Below, piece by piece: positions 34,792 to 41,539 of a stretch of DNA of 41,539 nt; the stretch's first letter is position 1; each line of letters starts with the position of its first letter. The stretch covers positions 1-41,539 of the forward strand of contig CBDDBH010000008.1 in the NCBI GenBank assembly GCA_965225625.1. Reading direction: 5' to 3'. Source of the stretch: CBDDBH01 sp965225625. GTDB lineage: Bacteria; Pseudomonadota; Gammaproteobacteria; JADZEE01. The notes under the pieces are model-generated. The model saw only the letters and a program-made list of their open reading frames with translations. It was not told where the DNA came from and ran no database searches. A program made the translations under genes and the position numbers.

Positions 34792-36099
34792 ATGCGTAGA
34801 GATCTCTGGCGTATCTTCTCGGTTCTGGCACTCGGCCTGGCCATCGGCGCTGTGCTGGATCGGATCCTGTTAACGCTGTTCCTTGCGACCCTGTTGCTGC
34901 TCGGTTGGTATATCCGCCGAATGCAGGGCCTGTTGGCCTGGTTACGGTCCCGCAAGACGGCGGCAGCGCCGGACAGTCCCGGGATGTTTGAGGAGATCTG
35001 CAGCGAAATCGATCGCATGCGCGAGCGTCAGAAACGCCGAAAAAAAACGCTCGCCACCTACCTTAAACGCTTTCGCGAGGCCACGACGGCATTACCGGAC
35101 GCGGTCGTCGTACTCGGACCGGACGGCGAGATCGAATGGGCCAACGATGCCGCCGCCGACCTTCTCAATGTGCGCTGGCCGCAAGATCGGCGGCAGCGGA
35201 TTACAAATATTGTACGTCGTGCCGAAATTGACGAAATCGTCGAGCGTGGCACGGATGGCGGTACCGCCGAGATTACGGCGCCGGACGACGAAGCACGACG
35301 GCTAAGCGTCAGCATCGTGCCGTATGTCAAGAAGCAGCGTTTATTCGTAGCGCGTGACACGACAAAACTGCACCGCTTGAATCAGATCCGTAGCGACTTT
35401 GTCGCAAACGTATCACACGAATTGAAGACGCCACTCACTGTTTTCAGCGGCTACGTAGAGACGCTCGCCGAGGACAAGGAGAATTGCCCGCCGAAATGGC
35501 AAACGGCTATCGAGCATTTGCGTACCCACGCACAGCGCATGCGGGCGATCATCAGCGATTTGCTCATGCTCTCCAGACTCGAACAGGAGGGACTTGTTCT
35601 TCAGCCAAGGGCTGTCGCGGTTCCCGAACTTCTCGCCAACGTCTGCAAAGAAGCTCAGGAGTTAAGCGGCGAGCAATGTCACGTAATCAACTTGGACGCG
35701 GTGCCGGACTTATGCGTCTACGGTTCTCGTGACGAACTCTACAGCGCGTTTACCAACCTGGTGTACAACGCCGTACAGTACACCCCCGCGGGCGGGAGTA
35801 TAGAGATCCGTTGGTATCGCGATAACGCCGGCGCCCATCTTGACGTCGAGGACGCGGGGATTGGGATCCCGCCCCAACATGTCGAAAGGATTGCGGAACG
35901 ATTTTATCGCGTCGATAGCGGCCGTTCACGCGAGAGCGGCGGCACCGGTCTGGGTCTGGCGATCGTCAAGCATGTTCTCAGCCGTCACGGCGGCAGTCTG
36001 CACATCGACAGCGAAGTCGATAAAGGGAGTGTATTCCGATGCGATTTTCCTGCCGATAACATCGTCGCGAAAGAAATTGCGCTCGACGAACTAGCTTGA
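34792..36099 (+). CDS. phoR: Phosphate-regulon sensor histidine kinase PhoR
   Basis: A 435-residue kinase with two N-terminal membrane helices (IFSVLALGLAIGAVLDR and LLTLFLATLLLLGWYI) and no large periplasmic domain, as in E. coli PhoR. A cytoplasmic PAS domain follows (ALPDAVVVLGPDGEIEWAN). The dimerisation domain has His209 in FVANVSHELKTPLT, and the ATPase domain has NLVYNAVQYTP (N box), DAGIGIPP (G1) and GGTGLGLAIVKHV (G2). It phosphorylates PhoB under phosphate limitation. It is convergent with the HAD gene. Confidence 0.93.
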   Translation: MRRDLWRIFSVLALGLAIGAVLDRILLTLFLATLLLLGWYIRRMQGLLAWLRSRKTAAAPDSPGMFEEICSEIDRMRERQKRRKKTLATYLKRFREATTALPDAVVVLGPDGEIEWANDAAADLLNVRWPQDRRQRITNIVRRAEIDEIVERGTDGGTAEITAPDDEARRLSVSIVPYVKKQRLFVARDTTKLHRLNQIRSDFVANVSHELKTPLTVFSGYVETLAEDKENCPPKWQTAIEHLRTHAQRMRAIISDLLMLSRLEQEGLVLQPRAVAVPELLANVCKEAQELSGEQCHVINLDAVPDLCVYGSRDELYSAFTNLVYNAVQYTPAGGSIEIRWYRDNAGAHLDVEDAGIGIPPQHVERIAERFYRVDSGRSRESGGTGLGLAIVKHVLSRHGGSLHIDSEVDKGSVFRCDFPADNIVAKEIALDELA

Positions 36100-36133
36100 C
36101 GGAAATCGTAGTCAGGGTCGGCGCCGGGCAAGG

Positions 36134-36796
36134 CTAGAAACCAAGGATCTGCTGCCCCACTGCCTCCCAGGATGCGACTGGGTTCCTCATGTCGAAATGA
36201 ATGGACGTTATGCCCAGTCGCTGTGCGCCGGCGACGTTGCCCGGTTGGTCGTCGACGAACAAGACCTCGTCAGCGCCTGCCTGCAATTCGTTGAGTGCCC
36301 GTTCGTAAGCGCGCTGATCGGGTTTCAGGATGCCGGCATGAGACACATCGGTCAGCGTGTCGATGAGCCGAAAAAATGCGATCTTTTGTTTGAATTCTGG
36401 GCTCAGAAAGGCCTCTAAATCGTTCGTCAGAATTCCTGTTTTCACGCCGGCGCTGCGTGCCGCGGTGACGACGTCCACCGCGGCGGGGCGGATTATCTGC
36501 GCCTCGGGCAGGTCAAAGCAGTTACTCATATACTCGCGCACACTGAGCGCCCGCCCGGCGGCGACACCGATCTCCGCAACGCGACGGTCCCAATACTCGC
36601 GCTCAGTCAGGCGGCCGGCGAGAAGTTCACGCCAGAGCGGATCCGTGTCGGGGTCCACCGGGCCAAGCCAGGTGAGTGAGCCCGGCTCAAGCCCGAATCC
36701 GGCTTCGGTTTGACGGTGCAGCTCCACCGGATAAAGTGAACACACGCCGCCAAAGTCCAGTAGCAGTACCGGGAAGGCTGGGGTTTGCGCCGTCAC
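36134..36796 (-). CDS. HAD-superfamily hydrolase
   Basis: A 220-residue HAD-IA-type hydrolase with motif I LLLDFGGVC (Asp14), motif II in KTGILTNDLE, a Lys before GILKPDQRAYE, and motif IV VLFVDDQPGN. The second Asp of a canonical D-x-D is replaced by Gly (DFGG), as in epoxide-hydrolase N-terminal and haloacid-dehalogenase-like groups, so phosphatase activity is not certain. The start is GTG at 36796. It is the last gene of the four-gene operon with the phosphotransferase-like pair and the MetE-like gene, 25 bases after the latter. Confidence 0.85.
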   Translation of the reverse strand: MTAQTPAFPVLLLDFGGVCSLYPVELHRQTEAGFGLEPGSLTWLGPVDPDTDPLWRELLAGRLTEREYWDRRVAEIGVAAGRALSVREYMSNCFDLPEAQIIRPAAVDVVTAARSAGVKTGILTNDLEAFLSPEFKQKIAFFRLIDTLTDVSHAGILKPDQRAYERALNELQAGADEVLFVDDQPGNVAGAQRLGITSIHFDMRNPVASWEAVGQQILGF

Positions 36797-36821
36797 CAGG
36801 TGTCTGGGTTGTTAAGACCGG

Positions 36822-37976
36822 TCAGGTCCATAGTTGCTGTGTCGCCAGCGCTGCGCCAGCCGAGAGCGCGCGGAGTTTTTCCCAGGCCACGCTCGGGTGA
36901 ACCTCCGGCGCGAAACTCGCGCGCGAGGAGAATCCGCAGTCGGCGCCCGCAATGACGTTTTCCCGGCCCACCAGGCGCGCGTACTTGACGATGTATTCGG
37001 CAATCATCTCAGGATGTTCTACGTAGTTCGTTGCGTGTCCGAGCAGACCGGGGATCAGGATCTTGCCGTCTGGCAGTTTCACATCCTGCCAGATCTGCCA
37101 TTCGTGATAATGCCGTGGATTGGCCACCTCGAATGAGTAAGCGCCGGCGGTCACGTCGAGCATCGGGGCAACGACCTCAAGCATGGGTACATCGTTGAGC
37201 CGGGGTCCGTGGTTGAGCCCGTAGCAGGTGTGCAGCCGGATTTTTTCCTCAGGGATCCCGCGCAAGGCCTGATTCAGGATTTCCACATGTTCGGCAACCG
37301 TGCGTTTGCGTTCGGCGACTTCGTAGCGCGGATCGCTCAGGATCTCGATCAGCCACGGGTCGTCGATCTGCAAAATGAATCCGGCGTCGACGATACCCAG
37401 GTATTCCTCACGCATGGCTTCTGCGACCGCCGCGTAATAATCGGCCTCCGAGTCATAGAATTCGTTGCGGCCGAAGCCGCGCGGACTCATCGACGGTAGA
37501 AACGCTTCTTCTACCTCCTGTTCCGCCAGCGCGCCGCGCAAATTCTCGATGTCCACGCTCAACGCAGCGTGGCCTTCGTAGCGGATCGGCCCATTATAGA
37601 TCAGAACGCGCAATGGTGAGACAGTGGACTTGTATTTATTGAAGTATCCGGCGTAATAGTCGGGGAAATCCGCCACTTCCTTTTTCCAGGACTCGGGCAT
37701 GATCGGTTCACCGCTTTCGGATTCAAAACCGCTGAGCCGATCCTTCACATAATTGAGGAACCCGACTTTGCCCTGTTCGCCATCGGTGACGATATCGATT
37801 CCGGCCTCGACCTGGCGGCGCACGACGTCGGTAACCGCGTCACGGACTTGTCGCGCAAATAAACCCTGGTCGTAAGGCTCGCCGGTCTCCTTGGCGCGCA
37901 TCGTTTCCAGCAGCTTGTGCGGTCGCGCCAGGCTGCCAACGTGGGTAGCGAGCATGCGCTCGACGCTTTGTTTCAT
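36822..37976 (-). CDS. MetE-family (cobalamin-independent methionine synthase C-terminal domain) protein
   Basis: The 384-residue protein matches the catalytic barrel of MetE with the full zinc site: His249-x-Cys251 in RLHTCYG, Glu283 in AYSFEVAN and Cys347 in GADCGFS. The N-terminal THVGSLARP and DIVTDGEQG are also family hallmarks. It lacks the N-terminal half of full-length MetE, so it is a stand-alone methyl- or alkyl-transferase of the kind used on non-folate substrates or for epoxide-thiol chemistry. GGGGA precedes the ATG. It starts three bases after the ATP-grasp gene. Its operon mates suggest that it processes a phosphorylated or alkylated small molecule; this is inference. Confidence 0.85.
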   Translation of the reverse strand: MKQSVERMLATHVGSLARPHKLLETMRAKETGEPYDQGLFARQVRDAVTDVVRRQVEAGIDIVTDGEQGKVGFLNYVKDRLSGFESESGEPIMPESWKKEVADFPDYYAGYFNKYKSTVSPLRVLIYNGPIRYEGHAALSVDIENLRGALAEQEVEEAFLPSMSPRGFGRNEFYDSEADYYAAVAEAMREEYLGIVDAGFILQIDDPWLIEILSDPRYEVAERKRTVAEHVEILNQALRGIPEEKIRLHTCYGLNHGPRLNDVPMLEVVAPMLDVTAGAYSFEVANPRHYHEWQIWQDVKLPDGKILIPGLLGHATNYVEHPEMIAEYIVKYARLVGRENVIAGADCGFSSRASFAPEVHPSVAWEKLRALSAGAALATQQLWT

Positions 37977-37979
37977 TGT

Positions 37980-39035
37980 CTATCCCCGCGTCTTATGACT
38001 GTTGAATTGATTCACTGCGCGCAGCGGATCCCACGTCGGTACTTGCGGTTCCTCATCCGCGTGCACCGTCTCCGGGCGTGCCTGCACGATCGTGATCGGC
38101 TCGCCGGGACGGCGATGGCGATCCAGTACCCATTCGATGTCTACCGGGTAGCCATAATGGTTTTCGATACGGGTTACGGCCGCTACGATCGCCGCGAGTT
38201 GTTCGTCGTCCAATGCGGCGCGCTTGCGGAGCCTTGCGGGCATTTCACGTTCAACGACACGGCCGAGATGGTAGTCGAAGGCTGATGCAATGGCTTTGTC
38301 GCTGATGTCGCGTATCAGTACGCGACCGTCGGTCTTGTCGATCTCGTAATGATCCGGCGTCACCAAACCCTGAACGATCGCCTCGCCCCAGCCCCAACTG
38401 GCTTCCACTACTATCCGGTCGCGTCGTCCCTTTACCGGATCGATAGAGAAGGCAACCCCGGACGCCTGGGCGTCCACCAATTCAAGTATGCCCACTGCCA
38501 TCGGTGAATCGCGATGTGACAGTCCGCGCTGGCGACGGTAATCCACGGCCCGCAGCGTGAATTGACTGGCCCAACAGTTGCGCACGCCATCCAGCACCCG
38601 CTCGTTTCCAGTCAGCCCGAGGTAGGTGTCGAATTGTCCCGCGAAACTGGCGTCGGCGGCGTCCTCGCCGGTAGCGGAAGAGCGCACCGCTACCGGTAGC
38701 GCCAACGCGGCGCGCCGGTCGCACAACTCCTCATAGGCATTGACGATCACATTGGTCGTCTCGGGCGGGATCGGCACGGCCCCGATAGCATTGCGGATAC
38801 GCTGGGCGACGGTTTCGAGCGTTTGTCCCGGCTGCTCGAGTGAGGCCAGTTCGTTGTCAAGATGGTCCGCAAGCGCTCCACTGTCGATGAAAGATTGATG
38901 GGCCGTGGTAGTAACCACGAAGCCATCGGGTACGCGCAAACCAACTGCAGCCAACTCGGCGAGCCTGGCAATCTTGGAGCCCGCAACGGATACCGATGTG
39001 CCGGGATCCAGTTGTTCCAACCAGCTTACTAACAT
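37980..39035 (-). CDS. PEP/pyruvate-binding (PPDK N-terminal, ATP-grasp) protein; phenylphosphate-synthase beta-like
   Basis: A 351-residue stand-alone ATP-grasp domain of PEP synthase/PPDK type: VAGSKIARLAELAAVGLRVP, VAVRSSATGEDAADASFAGQ, GVAFSIDPVKG and ASWGWGEAIVQGLV. The C-terminal ITIVQARPETV is also typical. In full PEP synthases this domain uses ATP to phosphorylate the swivelling His domain. Here the His domain is in the upstream gene, with overlapping stop and start (TAATG), so the pair should form one enzyme. The size fits PpsB of phenylphosphate synthase (about 40 kDa) better than a broken PEP synthase. Rifampin-phosphotransferase-like enzymes are the other relatives. Confidence 0.82.
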   Translation of the reverse strand: MLVSWLEQLDPGTSVSVAGSKIARLAELAAVGLRVPDGFVVTTTAHQSFIDSGALADHLDNELASLEQPGQTLETVAQRIRNAIGAVPIPPETTNVIVNAYEELCDRRAALALPVAVRSSATGEDAADASFAGQFDTYLGLTGNERVLDGVRNCWASQFTLRAVDYRRQRGLSHRDSPMAVGILELVDAQASGVAFSIDPVKGRRDRIVVEASWGWGEAIVQGLVTPDHYEIDKTDGRVLIRDISDKAIASAFDYHLGRVVEREMPARLRKRAALDDEQLAAIVAAVTRIENHYGYPVDIEWVLDRHRRPGEPITIVQARPETVHADEEPQVPTWDPLRAVNQFNSHKTRG

Positions 39036-40759
39036 TAACGGATTACCCGGACCACGCCCTTGCCGCCGTCAACCTCGATAGTGTCACCGGTCTTTATCAT
39101 GCGCGTGGCAGTACCGACGCCGACCACACACGGGATCCCATATTCGCGCGAGACGATCGATGCATGCGCGAGCGTGCCACCGCCGTCGCAAACGCACGCG
39201 GCTATTTTCCCAAACGCCGGTGTCCAGTTCGGAGAGGTGGACTCACACACCAGGATCTCCCCGGGCTGGATGCTGTGCAGCCCGTCGGCCGTAAACATCA
39301 CGCGTGCGGTGCCTTTAACCACGCCGGTGGACGCGGCTACGCCGACGAGTGTATCGACTTGTTTATCCTGGTTGCGGATGCTTTCGAAGAAATGATGATG
39401 CATACCAAAGATTTCGATCAGCACCGGATCCTGGACTCCACCGTCGGGAATGGTGCCAAGCACTTTCGGCATTTCCGGTCGTCGGTCGTACCAGTACTCA
39501 TAATATCCGCGTCGTTCCGATACGACGTTGTGGAAGGACGTCCAGTCGCGCTTGCCGGCGCACAGTTCGCGCAACTCCGGCCAGAATAAAAAGCAGGTGT
39601 CGTCAGGACGATCCGCGCCGGCAGCTTCACCTATTGCCAGCGCCGCACGACGCAGCGGCAGCGTCGTGCGTAGATCGATGAGAAAATTATGTTCATCGTT
39701 CCACCAGGCGAAATTGGCATGCTGAACCGACTCCAGTGCCGGATTAAACGCCTGAAGTTGGGCCTGCGAGAGCCGTGAGCGAGCAGCTTCGATCGCGTCT
39801 TCGCGTTCGGCAATGGACTTTTTGCGGGCGGCATGGAAATCGAAATCATCGGGTTTCTGCAAAAACGTGCGTATGGTGCCCAGTGGTGGCGTTGAGTCTT
39901 CTATCCATGAAGGCAGATAAACATCACAGGCACCTTCGGTGCGGTAACCATATATTTTCAAGAAATCGTCGAATTCGCCGATCCACGTCGCTGCGTTGGG
40001 CCCGCCATTGCGCAACGCGGCTTCTATCTTTTCTGGTTCATTCGCCGCGAAAATCCGATTCAGTTCCAGGCGCCGTGCGCGCGTGGTGAGCTTCCAAAGC
40101 TCGCGGTCGGTTTCCAGGATCTTGTTGTCGTAACCCTGGCAGAATTTGGAGATCTCGCCCGGATCCAGGTCGAGCTCGGAGCACAGACCGTAGAAGCTGA
40201 TGTAATTAGCGAGCAGCGGATACATCAACTCAAAGTGGATCTCAAAGCTGCGTTTGAAAAAACGGCGCGCGTCGTAGAGGTGTTTCCATAGCTCGGGTAG
40301 TGACTGAGCGTTGAGGTTCAGTCCTTCGAAATGCGCCAGCGCCGCTTTCAGCTCTACTACCCGTTCCGCCCAGACATCGGGGAAACGGCTCAACACCGGC
40401 GGCAGGTTCTTGGCGATACGTCCTGCCCGATGCGCTATCTCGTACTCTGAGGTGACGTCCAGACTGCCGGCATAAATGTGGGTTCCCGCGATCCGATTAG
40501 CGATACCGTAGCCGGGCGGCAGCGGCAGCGTCTCGCAGGCCAACTGTGTGCCCCAGGTGTAGCCGTCTTCGCACCAGATCAGTCCAAGCGGTGTCATGCC
40601 GCGTGGCCAGTGGAAATCCAGAAACCAGAACCGTGATTCGTCCTCTTCGTTAAAGGTACGAAACGGCTCAACGATCCAGCCGGCATGTTCATATCCAGGC
40701 TTGAATCCGGGATACCACTCCTGTGTTACGAACTCTCCCAACGGTACGATATCGGTCAT
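39035..40759 (-). CDS. PEP-utilising-enzyme phosphohistidine protein; phenylphosphate-synthase alpha/rifampin-phosphotransferase-like
   Basis: A 574-residue protein. The C-terminal swivelling domain has GEILVCESTSPNWTPAFG and the phospho-acceptor His532 in GGGTLAHASIVSREYGIP. The large N-terminal part (1-460) has helical regions and FLKIYGYRTEGACDVYLPSW, like the substrate-binding domain of rifampin phosphotransferases, which carries a similar YGHRxxGE motif. It lacks the ATP-grasp domain, which is the next gene. Size and order (His protein first, ATP-grasp second) match phenylphosphate synthase. It should transfer phosphate from His to a hydroxyl on an unknown substrate. First gene of a four-gene operon, divergent from the molybdenum hydroxylase gene. 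Confidence 0.8.
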   Translation of the reverse strand: MTDIVPLGEFVTQEWYPGFKPGYEHAGWIVEPFRTFNEEDESRFWFLDFHWPRGMTPLGLIWCEDGYTWGTQLACETLPLPPGYGIANRIAGTHIYAGSLDVTSEYEIAHRAGRIAKNLPPVLSRFPDVWAERVVELKAALAHFEGLNLNAQSLPELWKHLYDARRFFKRSFEIHFELMYPLLANYISFYGLCSELDLDPGEISKFCQGYDNKILETDRELWKLTTRARRLELNRIFAANEPEKIEAALRNGGPNAATWIGEFDDFLKIYGYRTEGACDVYLPSWIEDSTPPLGTIRTFLQKPDDFDFHAARKKSIAEREDAIEAARSRLSQAQLQAFNPALESVQHANFAWWNDEHNFLIDLRTTLPLRRAALAIGEAAGADRPDDTCFLFWPELRELCAGKRDWTSFHNVVSERRGYYEYWYDRRPEMPKVLGTIPDGGVQDPVLIEIFGMHHHFFESIRNQDKQVDTLVGVAASTGVVKGTARVMFTADGLHSIQPGEILVCESTSPNWTPAFGKIAACVCDGGGTLAHASIVSREYGIPCVVGVGTATRMIKTGDTIEVDGGKGVVRVIR

Positions 40760-40958
40760 TCGAGTTTCTCTGTGGACACGCCGTGGACGTCCGGAGTATA
40801 TCGTTCCGATGTAAATCCGTCAGCGTTCCGGCTAATTCAGGCAGTGTTGTGACCTGTATGCCGCAGTGGTACAAGACTACCGTGCACGTTGAAAATCTTA
40901 CCCATTGCGCCCCACTGTTTAACCAGTGGCTCACTTGCTTGCAGGGAGGAGGGTAATC

Positions 40959-41539
40959 ATGGTCGCAACCCGCGTCATAGGCACTAGCGTTGCGCGGCCG
41001 GACGCCTACGACAAAGTTTTGGGCGGTAAAGGCTTCCCGGTGAATGTCACCTTACGCGGCATGTTGCATGGCAAACTGCTGCGCAGTCCTTATCCGCATG
41101 CGCGTATTCGTGCAATCGATACCGCTAAGGCCGAGCAACTTCCCGGCGTGAAAGCCGTGTTGACACCGGCGGATGTTCCGCAGCGACCGTTCAGTCCGGT
41201 GTACTTCACGCCCACCCAGGCGAAGAGCATGGTGCAGGACTTCCTCATCATGAGCGATACCGTACGTTATGCGGGCCAGCCGGTCGCCGCGGTCGCGGCG
41301 ACGTCGGTCGAGATCGCGGAACAGGCGCTTGCCTTGATTGATGTGGACTATGAAGAGTTGCCGGTGGTACTCGATCCCATCGCAGCGATGCAACCCGGTG
41401 CGCCACAGTTACATGCCGACGCCGAAAATAATGTTGCGAAGCGCGAATGCTTTGAGTTCGGTGATATCGAGGCCGGCTTTGCTAAAGCCGACCATATTTT
41501 CGAGGGCACATTTCAAACTCAGCGTGCACACACTTGCTA
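40959..41539 (+). CDS. Xanthine-dehydrogenase-family molybdopterin-binding subunit (N-terminal part, window-truncated)
   Basis: The frame from ATG 40959 is open to the window end (about 193 codons). It begins VARPDAYDKVLGGKGFPVN and has LLRSPYPHARI, DTVRYAGQPVAAVAA, IDVDYEELPVVLDP and FGDIEAGFAKADHIFEGTFQ. These mark the N-terminal a/b-hammerhead domain of the large subunit of molybdenum hydroxylases (xanthine dehydrogenase, CO dehydrogenase CoxL, 4-hydroxybenzoyl-CoA reductase alpha). The subfamily cannot be fixed without the cofactor-binding C-terminal part. GGAGGAGGG lies just upstream of the ATG. About 200 bases separate it from the divergent phosphotransferase-like operon, a probable shared regulatory region. 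Confidence 0.85.
   Translation, partial: MVATRVIGTSVARPDAYDKVLGGKGFPVNVTLRGMLHGKLLRSPYPHARIRAIDTAKAEQLPGVKAVLTPADVPQRPFSPVYFTPTQAKSMVQDFLIMSDTVRYAGQPVAAVAATSVEIAEQALALIDVDYEELPVVLDPIAAMQPGAPQLHADAENNVAKRECFEFGDIEAGFAKADHIFEGTFQTQRAHTC

Overview
The window looks like a piece of a gammaproteobacterial chromosome, probably from an environmental or uncultivated lineage. The evidence is an intimin-type inverse autotransporter, a TonB-dependent receptor, an adjacent PhoB/PhoR pair, secreted TPR and M48 proteins, and several intergenic palindromic repeats of the kind common in Gammaproteobacteria. Gene content leans to oxidative and CoA-dependent catabolism: two Rieske oxygenases, a UbiD decarboxylase, a degenerate CoA-transferase pair, SDRs, NIPSNAP and EthD-like proteins, and a molybdenum hydroxylase. 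I see no tRNA, rRNA, CRISPR array, intact transposase or phage gene.

Layout. 1-5514 (minus): an inverse autotransporter/beta-helix adhesin and a cytochrome-quinoprotein dehydrogenase, each broken by one apparent single-base frameshift, flanking a secreted hydrolase-methyltransferase fusion. 5611-8449 (plus): amidohydrolase plus an IpdAB/GctAB-like pair. 8493-13374: GNAT protein, then a secreted PHP-type metallohydrolase, HupE/UreJ-like and parvulin genes; two inverted-repeat elements sit on or beside start codons here. 13457-15278 (plus): a MetE-like metalloprotein and an SDR. 15655-20730: agmatine deiminase (minus), then MFS, SDR, Rieske oxygenase and M48 lipoprotein (plus). 20858-25198 (minus): a four-gene cluster of an AAA+ ATPase and TPR/membrane proteins. 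25246-25499: a transposase-less element with terminal inverted repeats. 25597-33880: NIPSNAP, UbiD, EthD-like, PNPOx-FNR fusion, TonB receptor and a divergent VanA-type Rieske oxygenase. 34024-36099: phoB-phoR. 36134-40759 (minus): a compact operon of a split PEP-synthase-like phosphotransferase (two genes), a second MetE-like protein and a HAD hydrolase. 40959 to the end (plus): the start of a xanthine-dehydrogenase-family molybdopterin subunit.

The most intriguing unit is the 36.1-40.8 kb operon. Its split ATP-grasp and phospho-histidine proteins have the sizes and gene order of phenylphosphate synthase subunits, and it lies back-to-back with a molybdenum hydroxylase. It may activate an unknown hydroxylated substrate by phosphorylation. 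The AAA+/TPR cluster and the fused or active-site-altered enzymes are the next most unusual items. Functions are inferred from motifs read by eye; no database search was possible.
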